A stretch of 64,000 nucleotides of DNA from Cryobacterium glaciale. Its GTDB lineage: Bacteria > Actinomycetota > Actinomycetes > Actinomycetales > Microbacteriaceae. Below the pieces are notes generated by a model. It was not told where the DNA came from and did not search any database. It saw only the letters and a program-made list of their open reading frames with translations. The translations under genes and the position numbers were made by a program. Below are positions 12,327 to 20,105 of the stretch, in pieces (positions within the stretch are counted from its first letter, which is position 1; each line of letters opens with the position of its first letter). The stretch is taken from contig NZ_SOEY01000034.1 in assembly GCF_004402535.1 (NCBI RefSeq), forward strand, positions 111,315-175,314, given 5' to 3'.

Positions 12327-13129
12327 GCGGGTGCCCCGGTCGGTACTGGCGCGGACGTACTGCCGGTCATCGTCGACCTGCCCTTCTGTTCCAAACGTGC
12401 TTTGGCTTCAATCAGCCACTCGATCGATTCGGTGATCTGCGAGACGGTGAGCTGCCGCGCCCTGGCGCCGTCCTCGGCGACGAGGGCAGCGACCGTCTCG
12501 CGTTGTTCGGCTCGGCAGCGCTCCCGTCGACGGGGTTCGCGCAGGCTGAGCCAGAGCAGGGAGCCGAATTCGGCCTGCAGCCGCAATTCTTCGCGCACTA
12601 GCCGGGCGGACTGGCTGAGCGCGGCCACTTCGAGGCGGAAGGTACCCTGCCCGCGACGCGCGGCATCCGCTGTGCCGGCATCGGTGCGGTCGAGAATGCG
12701 CTCGAGGTTGGCGATGTCGGCGGCGCTGGCCCGCTCGGCAGCGAGTTCGGCGGCGAGGCCGGCGATCGCGGAATAGTGCACGCCGAGGTCGCGCACCTGC
12801 ACCCGGGACCAGGCCAGGAGGCGGTCGTCCTGCAGGTCGGTGGCACCCCCGCCGGCGAAGGTGACGAAGCTGCCGCCGTCGCGACCGCGCTTGGTGTGCA
12901 CGAGGTTGTTGCGGCGCAGAATCTCGAGCGCTTCGCGGGCGGTGACCGTGGCGACACCGAGCTGGCGGGCCAGTTCGGCCTCGCTCGGCAGCCGTTCCCC
13001 ATTGTGCAGCACCCCGAGCACGATGGCGTCGGTCAGGCGCTGCAACACCAGTTCGGCGCGCCCGGCACCATCGAGCGGAGCGAAAATGGCCGCGCGCGTT
13101 CCCGATCCGGCGCGGATGGACTGCGGCAT
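12323..13129 (-). CDS. GntR-family transcriptional regulator, FadR/FCD type
   Basis: A 268-residue repressor-like protein. The winged helix-turn-helix lies at about residues 27-95 (ERLPSEAELARQLGVATVTA, REALEILRRNNLV). It is followed by an all-helical FCD-type effector domain. It is divergent from the ABC transporter gene at 13268 and coupled to the Cache gene. A 15-bp near-palindrome matching the FadR-type consensus sits 16-30 bp upstream, so autoregulation and control of the transporter are likely. Confidence 0.85.
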   Translation of the reverse strand: MPQSIRAGSGTRAAIFAPLDGAGRAELVLQRLTDAIVLGVLHNGERLPSEAELARQLGVATVTAREALEILRRNNLVHTKRGRDGGSFVTFAGGGATDLQDDRLLAWSRVQVRDLGVHYSAIAGLAAELAAERASAADIANLERILDRTDAGTADAARRGQGTFRLEVAALSQSARLVREELRLQAEFGSLLWLSLREPRRRERCRAEQRETVAALVAEDGARARQLTVSQITESIEWLIEAKARLEQKGRSTMTGSTSAPVPTGAPA

Positions 13130-13144
13130 GGGCGACTCATTTCA

Positions 13145-13159
13145 GGTTGTGACACGACC
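13145..13159. promoter_or_regulatory. Candidate GntR/FadR-type operator
   Basis: GGTTGTGACACGACC is a palindrome around a central A with a single mismatched pair. Its core TTGTGACACGA fits the FadR-subfamily consensus TNGTNNNACNA. It lies between the divergent gntR and ABC transporter genes. Confidence 0.55.
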
Positions 13160-13267
13160 GTAACATCCCGTCGCACTTTCATGACATCTAACTCCATATG
13201 ATTAGCCTGCGAGTGAGCAGGGAGCCAGTGAATGCCTGAAGTGCCAGTAAATGAGTGAGGAGATCGT

Positions 13268-14320
13268 ATGACTGGAGCGCAGCCCGCCATACGCTTGACC
13301 GGATTGACCAAGAGTTTCGGCAGCGTCAATGCCGTCGATGGCGTCGACCTCGACATCGTCGAGGGGGAATTCTTCTCCATGCTCGGGCCGTCGGGGTCGG
13401 GCAAGACCACCGTGCTGCGTTTGATCGCCGGCTTCGAACAGCCAACGAGCGGAACCATCTCCCTGCGCGGCCAGGACGTCACGAACCGGGCACCGTTCGA
13501 CCGTGACGTCAACACCGTGTTCCAGGACTACGCCCTGTTTCCGCACATGAGCGTGCTCGACAACGTCGCCTACGGGCTGCGCGTGCGCGGCGTCGCCAAA
13601 CGCGCCAGGCAGGAGCAGGCCCGAGCAGCCCTCGACACCGTGCGCCTGGGCGGTTTCGCCGATCGCAAGCCGAGCCAGCTCTCCGGCGGGCAACGCCAAC
13701 GGGTGGCCCTGGCCCGCGCCACCGTCGTGCAGCCCAAGGTATTGCTGCTCGATGAACCGCTCGGCGCCCTCGACCTCAAGCTGCGCGAGCAGATGCAGGT
13801 CGAACTCAAGGAACTGCAGCGCACCCTCGGAATCACGTTCATCTTCGTCACCCACGACCAGCAGGAAGCCCTCACCCTCAGCGACCGCATCGCGGTCTTC
13901 AACGAGGGCCGAATCGAACAGCTCGGCACGCCGGCCGAGATCTACGAGCGCCCGGCGTCGCCCTTCGTCGCCGCTTTCGTGGGCACCTCGAACATCTTCG
14001 ACGACGGCATCTCGCAGGCCCTCCTCGGCCGCGGTGGCGTGCACTCGGTGCGCCCCGAAAAGATCAGCGTCACCACCGAGAACCTGCCCCTCGTCGCCGA
14101 TCGCACCGCGGCCGGCGTTCTCGCCGAGATCATCTACGTCGGCAGCAGCACTCAACTCATCGTCGATCTCGACGCCGGCTCGCGCGTCGTCGTGCTCGAA
14201 CAGAACGATGCCCACCGCGCGGCGACCAATGGTCGCGGCGCGCGCGTGACCGTCGGCTGGAACGACTCCGACATCGTCACCCTGGCCGCTCCCGCTCCTG
14301 CTCTCACTTCACACCCCTGA
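13268..14320 (+). CDS. Polyamine-type ABC transporter ATP-binding protein (PotA-like)
   Basis: A 350-residue ATPase that powers import by the two permeases downstream. Walker [11 protein letters not shown]-loop [12 protein letters not shown], signature [14 protein letters not shown], Walker [12 protein letters not shown] and the switch histidine in FVTHDQ are intact. A C-terminal TOBE domain (about residues 255-345) is typical of the spermidine/putrescine group. It is the first gene of a four-gene operon (ATPase, binding protein, two permeases), divergent from the GntR-Cache pair. Confidence 0.9.
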   Translation: MTGAQPAIRLTGLTKSFGSVNAVDGVDLDIVEGEFFSMLGPSGSGKTTVLRLIAGFEQPTSGTISLRGQDVTNRAPFDRDVNTVFQDYALFPHMSVLDNVAYGLRVRGVAKRARQEQARAALDTVRLGGFADRKPSQLSGGQRQRVALARATVVQPKVLLLDEPLGALDLKLREQMQVELKELQRTLGITFIFVTHDQQEALTLSDRIAVFNEGRIEQLGTPAEIYERPASPFVAAFVGTSNIFDDGISQALLGRGGVHSVRPEKISVTTENLPLVADRTAAGVLAEIIYVGSSTQLIVDLDAGSRVVVLEQNDAHRAATNGRGARVTVGWNDSDIVTLAAPAPALTSHP

Positions 14321-14356
14321 CCGATTCACGATTGGCCTGACCGATTCACGAATGGA
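14317..14356 (+). repeat. Two 20-bp tandem units spanning the stop of the ATPase gene and the next ribosome binding site
   Basis: Units 14317-14336 and 14337-14356 share CTGACCGATTCACGA and match at about 18 of 20 positions. The first contains the stop codon at 14318-14320. The second leads into GGAGAAA, the binding site for the start at 14364. Confidence 0.75.
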
Positions 14357-14363
14357 GAAAGTC

Positions 14364-15566
14364 ATGAAACGCACCCCTGCACGCCGAACACGCTTTACCT
14401 CTGGCGCCCTCACCGGCGTCGCGATCGTATCGGTAGCCCTGCTCCTGACCGCCTGCGGCACCAACCAGGGCGGTGGCACGACGGTCTCGACCGAGGCCCA
14501 GTCCGAACTCGGCGAGATGGAAGGCACCGTCTCGCTGCTGGCCTGGCCCGGCTATGTCGAAGACGGCAGCAACGACCCCGAAGTGGACTGGGTCAGCGCC
14601 TTCGAAGACGAGACCGGCTGCACGGTCACGAGCAAGACCTACGGCACCTCCGACGAAGCGTTCAGCCTCATGAAGACCGGTGACTACGACGTCGTCGCCG
14701 CCTCCGGTGACGCCTCGCTGCGGCTCGTCGCCGCCGGCGACGTTGCCCCCGTCAACACCGACCTCATCCCCAACTACGACGGCATCTTCGACTTTCTGAA
14801 GATGCAGTCGTGGAACAGCGTCGACGGTGTCTCCTACGGAATTCCGCACGGCTACGGCGCCAACCTGCTCATGTACAACACGGAGGTCGTCACCCCGGCG
14901 CCCACCTCGTGGGACGTCGTCTTCGATAAGTCGTCCGCCTACAAGGGTGCGGTGACCGCCTACGATTCGCCGATCTCCCTGGCGGATGCCGCGGTCTACC
15001 TCATGACGCACCAGCCGGACTTGGGGATTACGAACCCGTATGCGCTGGATGAAACGCAGCTCGCGGCATCCGTTCAACTGTTCAAGGACCAGCGGGTGAA
15101 CATCGGCGAATACTGGTCGGATTACCTCAAGGAGGTGCAGGCCTTCGAAACCGGTGACACGGTGGTCGGCACGACCTGGCAGGTCATCCACAACTCGCTC
15201 GCCGAGGGAACCCCGGCCGCGGTCGTACTGCCCGAGGAGGGTGCCACCGGATGGTCGGACACCTGGATGATCGCCGCCAACGCCAAGAGCCCGAACTGTG
15301 CCTACGCCTGGCTCGATTACATCGCGAGCCCCGAAGCCAACGCGCAAGCCACCGAGTACTTCGGTGAGGCGCCGTCCAACGCCGGAGCCTGCGACTTTAC
15401 GGTCAACCCGGATCACTGCGAGGTCTTCCACGCCGGCGACGCCGAGTACGCCGCCCAGATCTGGTACTGGTCGACACCGATCGCCGAGTGCCTCGATGGG
15501 CGCACCGACGTCGAGTGCACGGACTACTCCGACTGGACCACGGCCTGGCAGGAGATCAAGGGCTGA
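14364..15566 (+). CDS. Polyamine-type ABC transporter substrate-binding lipoprotein (PotD-like)
   Basis: A 400-residue secreted lipoprotein. After a basic N-terminus, a hydrophobic helix ends in the lipobox LTAC (C31), so it is anchored outside the membrane. The body has the two-lobe PotD/PotF pattern (ETGCTVTSKTYGTSDEAF, GIPHGYGANLLMYNTEVV, LDYIASPEANAQATEYFGEA). The ATG at 14364 is preferred over 14352 because GGAGAAA is correctly spaced. The ligand is probably a polyamine or related amine, but specificity is not shown by sequence. Confidence 0.88.
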   Translation: MKRTPARRTRFTSGALTGVAIVSVALLLTACGTNQGGGTTVSTEAQSELGEMEGTVSLLAWPGYVEDGSNDPEVDWVSAFEDETGCTVTSKTYGTSDEAFSLMKTGDYDVVAASGDASLRLVAAGDVAPVNTDLIPNYDGIFDFLKMQSWNSVDGVSYGIPHGYGANLLMYNTEVVTPAPTSWDVVFDKSSAYKGAVTAYDSPISLADAAVYLMTHQPDLGITNPYALDETQLAASVQLFKDQRVNIGEYWSDYLKEVQAFETGDTVVGTTWQVIHNSLAEGTPAAVVLPEEGATGWSDTWMIAANAKSPNCAYAWLDYIASPEANAQATEYFGEAPSNAGACDFTVNPDHCEVFHAGDAEYAAQIWYWSTPIAECLDGRTDVECTDYSDWTTAWQEIKG

Positions 15567-15598
15567 CAGCCCGTTCGCGCCAAACAGAAGGATGAACA

Positions 15599-16525
15599 AT
15601 GACGGTTGACGCTTCCGCGCCACCCACACGCCGGGCGGTGGTGCCCCCGCAACGGGGCAGCATCGCCCGGCGGGGCTCGGTCTTTCTCAGCCGGCACCCG
15701 CGCGTGCGGCTGTCATTGCTGCTCGGTGCACCCCTGTTCTGGCTCGGACTGGTCTACATTGCGGCCCTCGCCGCTCTGCTGATCACCGCCCTGTGGACGG
15801 TCGACTCGTTCACCGGGCAGATCTCCCAAACGTGGACCCTCGACAACATCGTGGCGGTGCTGACCGGGTCGCTCTACCAAACCGTGACGCTTCGCACCGT
15901 GGGCGTGGCGCTGCTCGTGACCATCATCGACATCCTGATCGCGTTGCCGATCGCGTTCTACATGGCCAAGGTCGCCAGCCCCAGGGCCCAGCGCATCCTC
16001 GTGATCGCCATTCTGATGCCGCTCTGGGCGAGCTACCTCGTGAAGGCGTACGCCTGGCGTTCGGTGCTGTCCCAGGGCGGCATCTTCGAATGGCTGGTTT
16101 CACCGTTCGGCGGGCACAGCCCCGGTTACGGCCTGCCGGCGACGATCATCACCCTGTCTTACCTGTGGCTGCCGTACGTCATTTTGCCGATCTACGCCGG
16201 GCTGGAGCGGGTGCCGGATTCGCTGATGGAGGCATCCGCTGATCTCGGTGGCGGTACCTGGTCGACGTTGCGGCTGGTAGTGCTGCCGATGATCTGGCCG
16301 GCGATCATTGCCGGGTCGATCTTCAGCTTCTCGCTGTCGCTCGGTGATTACATCACCGTCAATATCGTCGGCGGGGCCAACCAGATGCTCGGCAACCTCG
16401 TCTATACCAACGTTGGGGCGGCCAACAACCTGCCGCTCGCGGCGGCGATCGCGCTCATTCCCATTCTGATCATCTTCGCCTACCTCGCCGCGGTGCGGCG
16501 CACGGGTGCGCTGAATAACCTTTAG
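15599..16525 (+). CDS. ABC transporter permease, PotB-like
   Basis: A 308-residue inner-membrane permease with about six hydrophobic spans. The EAA loop EASADLGGGTWSTLRLVVLPMIWP contacts the ATPase. It lies 32 bp after the binding-protein gene with AGAAGG upstream, and the paired permease follows 9 bp later. Confidence 0.88.
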   Translation: MTVDASAPPTRRAVVPPQRGSIARRGSVFLSRHPRVRLSLLLGAPLFWLGLVYIAALAALLITALWTVDSFTGQISQTWTLDNIVAVLTGSLYQTVTLRTVGVALLVTIIDILIALPIAFYMAKVASPRAQRILVIAILMPLWASYLVKAYAWRSVLSQGGIFEWLVSPFGGHSPGYGLPATIITLSYLWLPYVILPIYAGLERVPDSLMEASADLGGGTWSTLRLVVLPMIWPAIIAGSIFSFSLSLGDYITVNIVGGANQMLGNLVYTNVGAANNLPLAAAIALIPILIIFAYLAAVRRTGALNNL

Positions 16526-16534
16526 GAGCCTGTC

Positions 16535-17335
16535 ATGCGTCTGAGTCGACCGGCTCGCGGCCTGCTCGCGACCATCACGGCCGTGGTCCTGGCCCTCATC
16601 TACCTGCCGCTGCTCGTGGTGTTCGTGAACTCGTTCAGCACCAGCCAAAACCTCACCTGGCCGCCGCCGGGCTTCACCCTGGAGTGGTGGGCGAAGGCAT
16701 TTCAGAGCGACGGTGCCCTCGACGCGGTGCTGACCAGCCTGCAGGTCGCGCTCGCGTCAACGGCCATCGCCCTCGTCCTCGGTACGCTGATCTCGATCGG
16801 GCTGCAGCGCTTCGAATTCTTCGGCCGGGATGCCATCAGCCTGCTCGTCATCCTGCCGATCGCGCTACCCGGCATCGTTACCGGCATCGCCCTGAACAAC
16901 GCCTTTCGCACGGGCCTGGGCGTGCAGCTGTCCATTCTGACGCTCATCATCGCCCACGCCACCTTCTGCATCGTGACCGTGTTCAACAACGTGATCGCCC
17001 GGCTGCGGCGGCTGGGAACGAGCCTCGAAGACGCCTCCTCCGACCTCGGCGCCGGCATCTGGACGACGTTTCGCCTCGTGACTTTTCCGCAATTGCGGTC
17101 GGCGCTGTTCGCCGGCGGACTGCTCGCCTTCGCACTGAGTTTCGACGAGATCATCGTGACGACGTTCACGGCCGGGTCGAGCGTGAAGACCCTGCCGTTG
17201 TGGATTCTGGACAACCTGTTCCGGCCCAACCAGGCGCCGGTCGTCAACGTCATCGCGGTGGTGCTCGTGCTCGTCTCGATCGTTCCCATCTACTTCGCGC
17301 AGCGGATCGCGGGCGCCGAGAAGGTCGTGCGCTAG
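16535..17335 (+). CDS. ABC transporter permease, PotC-like
   Basis: A 266-residue permease completing the importer. The EAA loop is EDASSDLGAGIWTTFRLVTF, and the PotC-like pattern LAFALSFDEIIVTTFTAG follows. It has six predicted spans. AGGAG lies upstream. It is the last gene of the operon. Confidence 0.88.
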   Translation: MRLSRPARGLLATITAVVLALIYLPLLVVFVNSFSTSQNLTWPPPGFTLEWWAKAFQSDGALDAVLTSLQVALASTAIALVLGTLISIGLQRFEFFGRDAISLLVILPIALPGIVTGIALNNAFRTGLGVQLSILTLIIAHATFCIVTVFNNVIARLRRLGTSLEDASSDLGAGIWTTFRLVTFPQLRSALFAGGLLAFALSFDEIIVTTFTAGSSVKTLPLWILDNLFRPNQAPVVNVIAVVLVLVSIVPIYFAQRIAGAEKVVR

Positions 17336-17375
17336 CTTTCGCCCCGGGAGGTAGTGCAGAAGGGCAGGATCGGGT

Positions 17376-17381
17376 TAGGGT
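17376..17381 (+). promoter_or_regulatory. Candidate -10 box (TAGGGT) of leaderless dinB
   Basis: TAGGGT fits TANNNT and lies 6 nt before the GTG at 17388; no Shine-Dalgarno sequence separates them. Confidence 0.4.
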
Positions 17382-17387
17382 TTTTCG

Positions 17388-18605
17388 GTGGGCAGACAGG
17401 ACGGCAGCGGGCGGCAGATCTCGGCAGACGACGTCGATGACCGTTCGGCCACAGTGCTGCACGTCGACCTCGACGCCTTCTTCGTCTCGGTCGAGCTGCT
17501 CTCCCACCCCGAACTCGTCGACCTGCCGGTGATCGTCGGCCACCGCGGCGGCCGTTCGGTTGTCACGGCGGCCAACTACATTGCCCGGCGGTACGGTGTG
17601 AACTCGGCCATGCCGATGGCGCTCGCGCTGCGGCAGTGCCCGAACGCGATGGTGCTCGAGCCGCATATGGGGTTGTACCGCGACTTTTCGGCCCGGGTCA
17701 TGAGCATCTTCGACGACGTGACCCCGCTCGTCGAACGGCTCGGCATCGACGAGGCCTTTCTCGACGTGGCTGGCGCGACCAACCTGTTCGGCTCGCCGGC
17801 CGTGATCGGCGAACTCCTCCGCGCCCGCGTGTTCGCCGAGACCGGGCTGGTCTGCTCGGTCGGCGCGGCGTCGACCAAGTTCGTCGCCAAACTCGCGTCG
17901 GGCCTGGCCAAACCGAATGGTCTGCTGGTCGTTCCGGCCGACGAGACGATCGAGTTCCTGCATCCGCTGCCGGTGACCGCCCTCTGGGGAGTGGGAGCCG
18001 CCACCGAGCAGGCGCTGACCCGCCTCGGCCTGAAACTGATCGGCGACATCGCGCACACCCCACTGGACGTGCTGAAGAAGACGCTGGGGGAGGCATCCGG
18101 TGTGAAGCTCTACGAACTCTCCTGGGGACGTGACCCGCGCGCGGTGACGATCGAGCGGGAGGAGAAAAGCGTCGGCCACGAGGTGACCTTCGAACACGAT
18201 GTGACGGATGTTGACCGATTGCGCAGCGAATTGCTGCGACAGTGCGACCTCGTGGCCGCGCGGCTGCGCCGGAGTGACCTCGTGGCGCGACGCGTCGCCC
18301 TCAAATTGCGCTACACCGATTTCAGCACGGTCACCCGATCGCGCACCCTCGCCGAACCGAGCAATGTTGGTCGCCGAATCTACGAGGAAGCGGTGGCCGC
18401 GTTCGACCTGCTGGCCGCGTCGGGCATTCGGGTGCGCCTGATCGGGGTGCGCGCCGAGCAGCTCGGCACGGCATCGGGATCGGTGGGACTGTGGGACCCG
18501 GACGAAGACTGGCGCGGCGCTGAACTCGCCGTCGACACAGTGGCGAAACGATTCGGGGCGGGAACCGTGCGTCCGGCCTCGCACTTCAAACCGGACTCGC
18601 GCTAA
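17388..18605 (+). CDS. dinB: DNA polymerase IV (Y-family)
   Basis: A 405-residue translesion polymerase. The palm motifs are HVDLDAFFVSVELL (metal-binding Asp) and LGIDEAFLD (the SIDE-like acidic pair). GVGAATEQALTRLGLKLIGD is the helix-hairpin-helix thumb, and the C-terminal little-finger domain is complete. No obvious LexA box is seen upstream. The GTG at 17388 is chosen for its spacing from the -10 box. No beta-clamp motif is obvious at the extreme C-terminus. Confidence 0.93.
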   Translation: MGRQDGSGRQISADDVDDRSATVLHVDLDAFFVSVELLSHPELVDLPVIVGHRGGRSVVTAANYIARRYGVNSAMPMALALRQCPNAMVLEPHMGLYRDFSARVMSIFDDVTPLVERLGIDEAFLDVAGATNLFGSPAVIGELLRARVFAETGLVCSVGAASTKFVAKLASGLAKPNGLLVVPADETIEFLHPLPVTALWGVGAATEQALTRLGLKLIGDIAHTPLDVLKKTLGEASGVKLYELSWGRDPRAVTIEREEKSVGHEVTFEHDVTDVDRLRSELLRQCDLVAARLRRSDLVARRVALKLRYTDFSTVTRSRTLAEPSNVGRRIYEEAVAAFDLLAASGIRVRLIGVRAEQLGTASGSVGLWDPDEDWRGAELAVDTVAKRFGAGTVRPASHFKPDSR

Positions 18606-18608
18606 CCT
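18603..18608 (+). promoter_or_regulatory. Candidate -10 box (TAACCT) of a leaderless gene
   Basis: TAACCT overlaps the dinB stop codon and lies 6 nt before the ATG at 18615. Confidence 0.45.
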
Positions 18609-18614
18609 GTTGGC

Positions 18615-18941
18615 ATGACCAGCCTCCCGGAAAAACTCGCAGAAACGTTCCGTTCCGCCGGTGTGAAGTCGGCGTACGGTGAACCCGTGCAGATCGATGG
18701 CGTCACCCTGGTACCCGTCGCGCTCACCTACTACGGCTTCGGCGGCGGCGACGCCGGTGAGGGCGGTGCCGGATCCGGCGGTGGCGGCGGCGGCGTATCC
18801 CTGCCGATCGGCGCCTACGTCAAGTCGGGCGGGACCGCCCGGTTCGAACCCAACGTCATCGCGCTGCTCGCCGTCGGTGTGCCGTTCCTCCTGGTTGCCG
18901 GCCGCGCCCTCGCCCGGGTGATCCGGGCCCTGAAGAAGTAG
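18615..18941 (+). CDS. GerW/YtfJ-family-like small protein with glycine-rich loop and membrane tail
   Basis: A 108-residue protein. The N-terminal part (AGVKSAYGEPVQIDGVTLVP and ALTYYGFGGG) resembles the GerW (YtfJ) sporulation-protein family. A glycine-rich stretch lies at about residues 43-62. The last ~35 residues form one hydrophobic span followed by a basic tail. Actinobacteria of this kind do not form endospores, so the role is unknown. The gene has its own promoter inside the end of dinB. Confidence 0.55.
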   Translation: MTSLPEKLAETFRSAGVKSAYGEPVQIDGVTLVPVALTYYGFGGGDAGEGGAGSGGGGGGVSLPIGAYVKSGGTARFEPNVIALLAVGVPFLLVAGRALARVIRALKK

Positions 18942-18976
18942 CTCGTTCCCTCACGACGCTCGCGGGTGGGCTCCTT

Positions 18977-19044
18977 CTTTCCGGGCCCGGGCCCGGAAAG
19001 TGGGCCCGGGATAGATCATGGGCCCAGTTTCCTAAGGTGGGCCC
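18977..19044. repeat. Cluster of five GGGCCC cores including a 24-bp perfect palindrome
   Basis: A perfect 24-bp palindrome spans 18977-19000, with arms CTTTCCGGGCCC and GGGCCCGGAAAG. Further GGGCCC cores lie at 19002, 19020 and 19039, giving five in 62 bp. It sits downstream of the gene ending at 18941 and overlaps the end of the small minus-strand gene, so it could form a bidirectional terminator, though no T-run follows. Confidence 0.6.
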
Positions 19045-19271
19045 GGTCGTGTGCGGCGAGGCCAGCGCGCAGAGCGGATGCGACGCGGCCAGCGCGGCCG
19101 CCGCGCGAAGCGTCGTCGTACCCAACGTGGCACCCGCGGACGCAACCAAGCCGGAAAATGCCACGGGCCGCCCACGGGCAGGCCCTGCGCGATGCGGCGT
19201 CGCCGCAGAATGAAACGGCGCATCAGCACGAGGTACAGCGCCGCCAGCACGAGCAGGATGCCGATGCTCAC
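19032..19271 (-). CDS. Small membrane protein with arginine-rich tail (hypothetical)
   Basis: A GTG at 19271 opens a 79-residue frame. One hydrophobic helix (SIGILLVLAALYLVLM) is followed by RRFILRRRRIAQGLPVGGPW and a long Arg/Pro/Trp-rich tail. The helix-plus-basic pattern looks real, but the tail could reflect biased GC-rich sequence. An in-frame GTG at 19307 would overlap the riboswitch promoter. No family recognised. Confidence 0.4.
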   Translation of the reverse strand: MSIGILLVLAALYLVLMRRFILRRRRIAQGLPVGGPWHFPAWLRPRVPRWVRRRFARRPRWPRRIRSARWPRRTRPGPP

Positions 19272-19307
19272 GTTGTGATCCCCATGCCGCAAGTCTAGGC
19301 GGGGCAC

Positions 19308-19313
19308 TATAAT
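19308..19313 (+). promoter_or_regulatory. Consensus -10 box (TATAAT) of the TPP riboswitch transcript
   Basis: A perfect TATAAT lies 10 bp before the start of the THI-box aptamer; it is strikingly AT-rich for this genome. Confidence 0.65.
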
Positions 19314-19323
19314 TGAACACGAT

Positions 19324-19452
19324 CACGGGAGTCCGGTACACCGGGCTGAGAGGAAGCTGACCTAAGCTTCGACCGTCGAACCTGATCTGGATCATGCCAG
19401 CGCAGGGAGACTTCTCGATCCCGTGCCCTGTATTCACCTACGGAAAGGGCAC
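19324..19452 (+). ncRNA. TPP riboswitch (THI element) with translational expression platform
   Basis: The aptamer signatures CTGAGAGG (19346-19353) and ACCTGATCTGGATCATGCCA continuing to CGCAGGGA (19380-19408) are the conserved thiamine-pyrophosphate fold. Downstream, GTGCCCT (19423-19429) can pair with AGGGCAC (19446-19452), which contains the Shine-Dalgarno sequence of the GTG at 19458. The alternative TCCCGTG (19419-19425) can pair with CACGGGA at the aptamer start (19324-19330) and would free it. TPP binding would therefore block translation of the transporter genes. Confidence 0.9.
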
Positions 19453-19457
19453 GAACA

Positions 19458-20102
19458 GTGCACGCTACAATCACATCCACTCGACCGGCCACCGCGAATA
19501 AATCGCGCAATTATCGCTGGCGCGTCGTCGACATCGTCGTCGCGAGCGTCATCGGCGTCGCGAGCGGTGTCATCTTCTGGGCATGGGGCCTCGCCTGGTC
19601 TCCGCTCAGTGCGATCCTCGCCTTTACGCCGGGCCTCGAAGGGCTGTTGGCCGGTGGCTGGCTGTTCGCCGGAGTACTCGGCGGCCTCATCATCCGCAAG
19701 CCCGGCGCGGCCGTGTACACCGAGGTCGTCGCCGCTGTCGTGTCGATGCTGATCGGCACCCAGTGGGGATTCTCCACCCTGATCTGGGGCGTCGTCGAAG
19801 GACTCGGCGCGGAAATCGTGCTGGCCCTGTTCCTGTACTCGAACTGGCGTCTCGGCGTCGCCCTGCTCGCCGGTGCCGGAGCCGGAGTGGCCGTCGGACT
19901 GCTCGACACCACCTTCACGAGCTACGCGGCACTGGATTTTGGCTACAAGGCCGTCTACTTCGTCTCCGCCGTCATCTCGGGGACCGTATTGGCCGGACTG
20001 TTGTCCTGGCTAGCCGTTCGCGGCCTGGCCCGCACCGGCGCGCTCAGCCGATTCGCCGCTGGCCGGGAAGGTTCGCGCGCTCCCGCTGCCGCGATCAGTT
20101 AG
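19458..20102 (+). CDS. ykoE: ECF transporter substrate-binding component YkoE (thiamine precursor uptake)
   Basis: A 214-residue integral membrane S-component with about five to six hydrophobic spans, beginning RVVDIVVASVIGVASGVIFW. Patterns such as GTQWGFSTLIWGVVEGLGAE match YkoE, which binds the pyrimidine precursor HMP or thiamine. It follows a TPP riboswitch and precedes genes for the shared ATPase and T-component, the standard ykoEDC order. The GTG at 19458 is 8 bp after the AGGG of the regulated binding site. Confidence 0.88.
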   Translation: MHATITSTRPATANKSRNYRWRVVDIVVASVIGVASGVIFWAWGLAWSPLSAILAFTPGLEGLLAGGWLFAGVLGGLIIRKPGAAVYTEVVAAVVSMLIGTQWGFSTLIWGVVEGLGAEIVLALFLYSNWRLGVALLAGAGAGVAVGLLDTTFTSYAALDFGYKAVYFVSAVISGTVLAGLLSWLAVRGLARTGALSRFAAGREGSRAPAAAIS

Positions 20103-20105
20103 CGG

